DNA of 64,000 nucleotides from the NCBI GenBank assembly GCA_025618425.1, contig CM046845.1, forward strand, positions 3,208,541 to 3,272,540, written 5' to 3'. Shown piece by piece: positions 57,829 through 64,000 of the stretch. Origin of the DNA: Heliocidaris tuberculata (Eukaryota > Echinodermata > Echinoidea > Camarodonta > Echinometridae). A model generated the notes under the pieces. It did not search any database. It was not told where the DNA came from and saw only the letters and a program-made list of their open reading frames with translations. The stretch's first letter is position 1. Every line of letters begins with the position of its first letter. A program made the translations under genes and the position numbers.

Positions 57829-59495
57829 TGTTGGATGTATGGGGGCAAGACTGGCTCGTGCAGCCCCCCCCCCTCCCCCTTGAAGGAGAAGAAATTGGCG
57901 AGGGTTAAATTACTGTGACAGTGCTAAGGATGATGGGGGACACCGTGGGGGGGGGGGGCATCATCCGCGTAAATCACTTTCTGACAAACACCCTAAACGG
58001 GGGTTGCAGTAGGAGTAGTTTTGATACCCTAAACAGGGAAACCCGAGTAACATCTCTGATTTTAATCTTGCGTGGTATTACATCCTATTTGAGGATTACA
58101 TAATCATCATAGACATTTTTTAGCCAAAAACGAACCATAAAAGAAATTTAACCTAATTTTGGAACACATTACCGAACTATATTCCACCCCCCCCCCTCCT
58201 TTCCGCGGATCTTCTTCTTATCACCTCTGAATGGGATACCCCTTTTTCTTGATTTTTGCTGTTACCCTAAGTGCGTACACCGGGTTACGCGCCTAATGCT
58301 GAAAAAGTACCCTTTTTATCCGTTTTCGTGTATTCGCGGATGATGTACATACAGGCCTCAATGAGACATGCCCCGGCCCGTGCCCCCCCCCCCCTTTTGA
58401 AACCAAACTGCACATTGTGCCCCCTTTTAAACCTGCATCTTTTATTTATTTATTTATTTATTTTCTTGCTTGTCAGAGAATTTAGAAGGACAAAGAGACC
58501 CCAAAATGTGTGATTAACTTTTTTTCAGTTCTTTTTTTTGTTGTTGATTTCCTTTTTTCCTTTTTGAGAATTTTAAAATAATCATTATTTGGGCGATCGT
58601 CGACCTCGTATTCAAGCAGCGATGTGTATACACTATTGAAACAAAGGTTGTGTCTTTTTCCCATAGGTTTCACACGTTCGGAAATACAGTACCTTTTTCA
58701 AGGGACCAAAACGCCGCGTCGTTGAGAAGGGGTTCACTCGGAAGGGAATATTAAATCTACGTTGTCTTTTTAAAATTCCACCAACTTCTTTTTCTGTAGG
58801 ACTTTGAGCATTCATTATGTAAGATTGACAGATATTCGTTTGATATTTTAATTGCTATCGTTGATTTTCTGAAAAGTGTTCGGACACTGGATCCACCACC
58901 ATATATTGCATGAACATAGAATGCAAATTATCTTCATTATACGTGGTAGAGATCAGTCATTGGCCATGTGGCTATCAAAACAGGGAAAGCAGTTGGAGTA
59001 TAGGAGCTAGAATTACCCCCCCGGGGGGGGGGGGGGGGGGAGGGGGGCATATAATCCTGAAGTTCACTGAACTAGCTTTTGATAGTGACACAGTGTACAT
59101 AGACAGAGCCATATGGCTCTGACTGTATATAGCAATGGCGCCATCTATATTGGTGCATGAATAGCTCTCCAGTATATAGTGAAAACTATGTGACTGAATT
59201 ACACGTCATGAACATAATTATCGGTTAAAGTCATGGATTTAGTGGAAAATGTGTTGTTATTGTAGCAGGGGGCAGACCCAGGGTTTTTTCCATGCTTATT
59301 GAATTGAAAATCTATGACAAGCAAGAAGAAAAAGAAAAAGAAGTTATATGATTTTTTAGGGTCCTTTTTGGTTGAAAATTTTTAAAAGGAGCATAATAAT
59401 ATTTCTGGGTTGTGAACTGCACGTATAAGGGTGTCAAACTTAGGGGGAGGGGGGGGGGCTGCACGAGCCAGTCTTGCCCCCATACATCCAACAGT
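57826..59495. mobile_element. ~1.67 kb region bounded by a ~50 bp inverted repeat
   Basis: ACTGTTGGATGTATGGGGGC then AAGACTGGCTCGTGCAGCCC at the left is mirrored exactly at the right (59447-59495). The interior has many C or G homopolymers (57943, 58187, 58384, 59021-59047) and no coding content. No target duplication was identified; a TIR element or an inverted duplication are both possible. Confidence 0.6.
59026..59048. repeat. C6-G20 homopolymer palindrome
   Basis: Six C then about 20 G, an A and six G (from 59027). It can form a short hairpin or, on the G strand, a quadruplex. The true run length is also vulnerable to sequencing error. Confidence 0.7.
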
Positions 59496-60183
59496 GCTTA
59501 TAGGATCTAATTGGTTTAAGACCGAACTCTATATTTTTTAATCTTTAATTGATTTGCCTTATTATACTGTTTTCCTTTTGGGATTCTGATTATGCCAAAC
59601 GGAATCTCCACCTGAATGGATCTGCCTATATGCTTAATATTTACGCCCACTTTCTTTGATTAAGCCATCAAAAGAGGGGGGGGGGGATGGGCTCAATCAC
59701 TTGGGAGGGGCACATCAGTAAGCCTTTTGCATATTGGTACACATTTTTAGTGAGGAGAGTGGTGGAGTTATGATCGGGGGAGGGGGCGTGCCCCAGCTTT
59801 ATATATCTGCCTATGATCCCTATTATCTATTTATTCCTCCAGGTACGTTTAAATAGCTTTAAATTCATATTGAAGGATCATCCTTACTCCAAACATAACG
59901 TATTCATGCATTAGCATAATCTTATGTTATATCATTTCCAGTACATGATACCTGGACAAGAAACAATCAAAATGTGGGCCCTATCCCCGGCCCTCTATTT
60001 CTTTGTCATTCTCCATGTTTTTTGAAAAATAATTGTTATGGTTTTTAATGAAATATATTCCATAATGTTATGATTATGATATATTGTCAATAGCATAGCT
60101 ATTCGAATTATCCATTCATTTTCGCTGGCGGATTATTTCAAATGCAAAAGGCATATAGACCGACCTTAGTAGGCCTACACAAC
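59496..60183. other. Intergenic, no recognised feature
   Basis: AT-rich with scattered G runs (about 59677-59689). No gene or repeat boundary recognised. Confidence 0.4.
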
Positions 60184-60345
60184 CAGGGGCGTCACTAGAA
60201 CATTTTGAATGGGGTTGGGGTGGGTGTTAAACCCAAATTTGCCGAAGGGGGACGCCTTTTGCACGAATATTAAACTGTTCAGCATTTTGCAAAGCGAGTG
60301 AGGTGTGACACCCCCCCCACACCCTCCTCTATAGCGACGCCCCTG
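60184..60345. mobile_element. 162 bp hAT-like MITE
   Basis: Ends CAGGGGCGTCACTAGA and the complement CAGGGGCGTCGCTATAG, a hAT-style terminus. The flanking 8 bp (TACACAAC and TAGTGTAG) do not match, so the duplication is lost or the edges are misplaced. Confidence 0.6.
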
Positions 60346-60579
60346 TAGTGTAGCTATTCGGATGTGCCCCTCCCCTTTCAGGTGATTATGATGATCCTTT
60401 CTTTCTTTCTTTTTTTGTTGTTGTTTTTTTCTGAATATTGTGCACCAATTTTTTAATACAAAATTCTGGATTCACCCATGATTTTACCTTTATTTTCCCA
60501 ATGGAGCTATACCATTCAAAGTAACTCCTCGAAATCCTTTTCATTTCTTTGCTTGCTCAAAATTACATTACAATACAGC

Positions 60580-61141
60580 TAGCTCAGCTAGTCGCGATCG
60601 CAGGAATCCGCGCGTGCATCGCATGAAAGCAGCATGCATGCGCTATGCACTATGCGCGCGCTCTAGCTCAGCACACGCGCGCACGTATGTAGATGATCGA
60701 GTGGCGAGAGTTTCGAAATTAACCCGGCAATGTCGGAATTTTCGAAGATTCTCATGCGAATTTCTAGCGATAGATATCGCAAACACTACATGTTTGTGAA
60801 AAATCAGCAGTTCGTTCATTGAGGTTGTTAAATAGTGGATTAGATCTACCGTTCTGAACTCGTAATTCTCTCGTGAGAAACCTGTAGCGGACTTCATTCC
60901 ATTTCCAGGACCAGGCGCTAGGCTACGCCGCTAGCTGCGGTAGCGGAGGGGACAGTGAAGTCTCAAGCGCTCGGTCTCCGTGTATAGCTGGCCGGCTGGA
61001 CGTAGCTCGAACACCACAAACAAAAGATCCGCGACTTCCTCCCAGTCGATCCCACCTCGTGGAAGCGGAACGGTCCCGAGTGGAACATTTTGTTGGTGTG
61101 GATTTTTGTGTATCTCATTCAAGCAGCAGCATATTTTGACC
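60580..61141 (+). promoter_or_regulatory. CpG-rich promoter and 5' UTR region of the MTSS-like gene
   Basis: GC and CpG content rise here (GCGCGCGCTCTAGCTCAGC, CGCTAGCTGCGGTAGCGG) just upstream of the first coding exon. Transcription start and any upstream noncoding exon are not resolved. The reading frame is open upstream to at least 60980, but family comparison places the start at 61142. Confidence 0.5.
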
Positions 61142-61210
61142 ATGGAAGGGAGTGAAAGAGATTGCAGTGTTCTTGGAGGCTTATTCCAGAGTGTGATTAA
61201 TGATATGAAA
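61142..61210 (+). CDS. MTSS1/MTSS2-like I-BAR protein, first coding exon
   Basis: MEGSERDCSVLGGLFQSVIN then DMK and a strong donor GTGAGT (61211). This matches the start of MTSS (missing-in-metastasis) proteins, whose conserved N-terminus has ECSALGGLFQTIISDMK at the start of the IMD/I-BAR domain. 23 codons, ending in phase 0, as in vertebrate MTSS1. These proteins bend PI(4,5)P2 membranes outward and bind actin through a C-terminal WH2 motif. The next exon (expected to begin near GSYPVWEDF) is not within the remaining 2.8 kb. The paralogue cannot be assigned from one exon. Confidence 0.82.
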
Positions 61211-62826
61211 GTGAGTATGACTATGAGTTTTGGACCATAAATAATGAACATGATAAAAGTAACAAACTAAAAATGTAAAGCTATAAATGACTGTAGTACA
61301 AGCTTATCTGACTCCTCTGTAACTTGTTAGTTACAAAACTGAGTATGGGGGATGGGGGAAGAGTGCGTCTTATTAAATGTACGGGCACGAGTTCAAGGAA
61401 CCATGGCAACCAAGTGGTGCAAATTCATGTGCAAGTTCAGGCAACATCTCCAGAAATGTAGATTTTGGAATCTTCAGATAAGCTTGTACATGTATAAGTG
61501 GATTTTGGGTTGACCCTGTCAGGACTTATTTTAGTCTTTTTTTTAGATGATTTTAGTTTTAGACTTTTTTTTTTTATAGATGATTTTAGTTTGGTTTTGA
61601 TCAAAATACAAATTTTTCACCTGAAAAGACTACAATGTACATGTACATTTGAGGTGTTATGAAGCATTTTTAACATTCATGTACATGTAGTTCCTTCAGT
61701 TTTTTTTCTCCCCTGAATTGAAGTGGTGTCATATCATATGTCTCCCAATCACAGCACACAAGATTTGTTTCAATTAGGATTGTGAAACAGCTGGATGGGT
61801 GCAGTAAGGACATCCTTTAAAGACATGTGCACCAACAAAGGGATTATTAGCTGAGTGAACAATAGCCTGTTAAACCCACAGGTACTTTGTCTTTCCACCT
61901 GAGTGGTTTAAGAAAAGTAGAGGAAAACAGCTAGGTCCTGTCATTGTCTGCTCCATATTATCCAGATTGCTTTGAGTGTGTTTACTTTACATGTGTTTAA
62001 GTATTCTGAGAAAGATTAATGAATTCGATAGGCTTAAGCTGTTCACCTCTGTAGTGTTATTAATACTTGTACACGTACAATGTATTTTGAATTCAAAGTA
62101 CAGCTTAATGCAAAGAAAATGAATTTCAAATGTTATTTTTAAAGGTCAAACCCCAGCTTTATGCAACATACATGTTGATGTTGATGTACATGTAAATTGT
62201 ACTTTGATTAATGACAGCTCACTTGAATGTTTGTTTTTTAATTTTTGAAAATATAGTGTACTTCCATGATGTATTTGGTGCTTCTTAATGCTTATTTATG
62301 ATCTACTTCAGTAAGCATTAGTTATCATCAAAATGTGTACTTTCCGACGGCCTATTTTCAGATTGGCATGCGCATTTTGAATGAGATAAAGATTAGAAGA
62401 CAGTGTGTATTAGTCACATTTTCTGCTATTTCATTTCAGGCAACCTTTGGACTTTGTGTTTACAATTGGATTACAGAATGATAAACAATTGACTGTACAT
62501 GCATGTACATAGTGCGTGTTAAGTTTTGTATTATACTGAAGCAATTTTGAATATGTATTTTAAAAAAAACTACAAACAGGTTTGTTTTTAAGTTGTCTGA
62601 AGTCAATGCAGAGGACATATTTTTAGATAAATTTATATTAAATTCCAGTGAGTATGAACAAAAATTTGAAAAGGTTTTAAATTTGTTAAGTTGTAACGAT
62701 AACTGCACTACATGTAGTTGGCATTTGAAAACTACTGTAGGTGTAAGAAAAGACACAATTGACACTTGTTTATTAATTACTCAAAAGTTGTAACTTGTAT
62801 CTGACTGAGGTTTTCACATTGTAAAG
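61211..62826 (+). other. MTSS-like gene intron 1, first part
   Basis: AT-rich with many TACATGTA words. The phrase CAGATAAGCTTGTACATGTA near 61478 also occurs near 1723, so it marks a dispersed repeat. The open frame at 62593-62793 lacks motifs and does not match I-BAR sequence. Confidence 0.45.
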
Positions 62827-63238
62827 TTGAAGGATGTCAAATTTATTTGGAATACATTTTATGAAATGTCCTTCATTAACATTCTTAAAATAATGCTCAG
62901 AATATTTGATTAGATTTTCACATTTTGAAAAATCAAGTGTATCAGTAATAAATTCAGAGCACAACAGTGGCCATTGTGCACTGCAGCTGAAATTCCAGAG
63001 CACCTCACAATCCTGAGTCATAAATCATTGATGACACTGGGTTGCAAAAGGTTGACAGGTGTGATACACAATGGCAATTGTTATGTTCTCAATTAATTAC
63101 TGACACACATAGATTTTGTGCTCTCAGTTTGTCAACAAGTAATAATATAATTAAATATTCAGAGCTTTATTTTAGGAATACATGTATTAAAGAATGAATT
63201 TAACAAAATTTATTCCAAATAAATTTGACATCCCTTGA
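62827..63238. mobile_element. ~412 bp TIR element
   Basis: Left AAGGATGTCAAATTTATTTG then GAATACATTTTATG; the complement of the right end is AAGGGATGTCAAATTTATTT then GGAATAAATTTTGTT. About 40 bp terminal repeats, no coding content, target duplication unclear. Confidence 0.7.
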
Positions 63239-64000
63239 TTTACATTATGAAAATCTCAGTCCGATACTAGTGAACACTTTTGAGTTATTAGCAATCAAAA
63301 GTGTCAAATGTTTTTTTTTTTAATACACCTAGTACATGTACAACATTGTATCCAAATCTTTATGCAAACTTCAAAGATATTAATGTCCTCTTAGCTTGTG
63401 GAAAAAAATGTGGAGCTCTGATTTATATTTATTACATGAGGATAAAAAAAACATATATTCTTTTCATAATTGTATCCTTTTCATTATTGTATCTCGTTGT
63501 AGAGGTATGAGATACAATTTCTGACTAGAAAATTAAAAGGGATTTAATGCAATTTTGTGTTGAAAACAAAATTTTGAGAGTACATGTACATTTTACTAGG
63601 CAGTAAGGGAAATATTATAATTGCCAACTTGTAGTGATCTTGACTGCAGAAATTCCTGTTTTTAAGTTTTGAAAAACTGTTGTAATATTTTTTCACTATT
63701 TTTTATTTTAAAAAAATATTTGAATTAACTTGAAGTCAGGGTACATACATGTATACACTACCCCTTTAACAGTTCTTAATTATTTTACCTAGTACAGTTT
63801 CACACCTTTGTTCCATAAAGCAATGTAGACACATGTGGTGCAAACTGGTCATATTTCTCTTTATTTCAAATAGATTTCAACCCATGAAATTATCATTGAT
63901 AGATTCATGAGCAATATGCTCCTTTCTATTAAAACCGAGTTCACCTAGAGGTCACACAGCGTGGGCTAAATTGCCAATTGAAGCATTACTCTGACCATCC
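63239..64000 (+). other. MTSS-like gene intron 1, last part in window
   Basis: AT-rich; no exon or repeat boundary recognised up to the window end. Confidence 0.4.

Noticed and set aside
57472..57908. Open frames rich in Arg-Glu, Pro-Leu or Ser-Leu
   Set aside because: Translations of CT, GAA and GC-rich simple sequence on both strands.
62593..62793. 67-codon open frame with several cysteines as a second MTSS exon
   Set aside because: It does not match the expected start of the next I-BAR exon and has no good acceptor; treated as intronic.

Overview
This is animal (metazoan) nuclear DNA. It is AT-rich and intron-rich, with GT-AG introns, abundant MITEs, and LINE, SINE and Ty3/gypsy elements. 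The gene set (DHODH, PSMA7, a multi-SRCR membrane receptor and an MTSS-type I-BAR gene) and the repeat types (TACTGTAAAA MITEs with CGCGAAA motifs, TTAA-flanked MITEs, a Ty3/gypsy element) suggest a marine deuterostome. An echinoderm such as a sea urchin is the best guess, but this is inference: no species marker is present.

Layout. (1) About 0.8-20.7 kb, plus strand: the mitochondrial dihydroorotate dehydrogenase gene. Exons 2-9 are certain and a short exon 1 at 799-834 is a candidate; the nine exons sum to 1206 nt, an exact 401-codon frame plus stop. Its introns are full of transposons. The most complex is a broken LINE (4482-11042) that starts 48 bp past the exon 3 donor. It is split by a TAA-flanked Harbinger-like element, by a 2.3 kb TIR element that itself holds a palindrome and a second LINE fragment, and by a 126 bp MITE. 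(2) 20.7-28.8 kb: intergenic repeats, including a pogo-like element, SINE heads (one resembling 7SL RNA), a LINE 3' end and several MITEs. (3) 28,881-33,984, minus strand: the six coding exons of the 20S proteasome alpha-7 subunit gene, with a hAT-type element in intron 1. (4) 34-40.2 kb: a dense field of TTAA-flanked MITEs and a small hAT-type family with perfect 8 bp target duplications, including elements lying end to end and sharing TTAA sites. (5) 40,596-46,629, minus strand: a type I membrane receptor with at least four SRCR domains, one transmembrane segment and a PPxY-bearing proline-rich tail; its 5' end is not found. (6) 47,351-56,901, minus strand: a complete young Ty3/gypsy LTR retrotransposon. 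Its two 538 bp LTRs appear to differ at one position, the 4 bp target duplication is CAAC, and pol is intact; gag is interrupted by a 714 bp CpG-rich insertion. (7) 57-61 kb: GC-rich and homopolymer-rich DNA, then a CpG-rich 5' region and first coding exon (61,142-61,210, plus strand) of an MTSS1/MTSS2-like I-BAR gene whose remaining exons lie beyond the window.

The four host genes are functionally unrelated (pyrimidine synthesis, protein degradation, surface recognition, membrane/actin shaping). No defence system, operon or gene cluster is evident. The notable content is the layered transposon history, in which insertion junctions and target duplications can be read directly and give relative ages.
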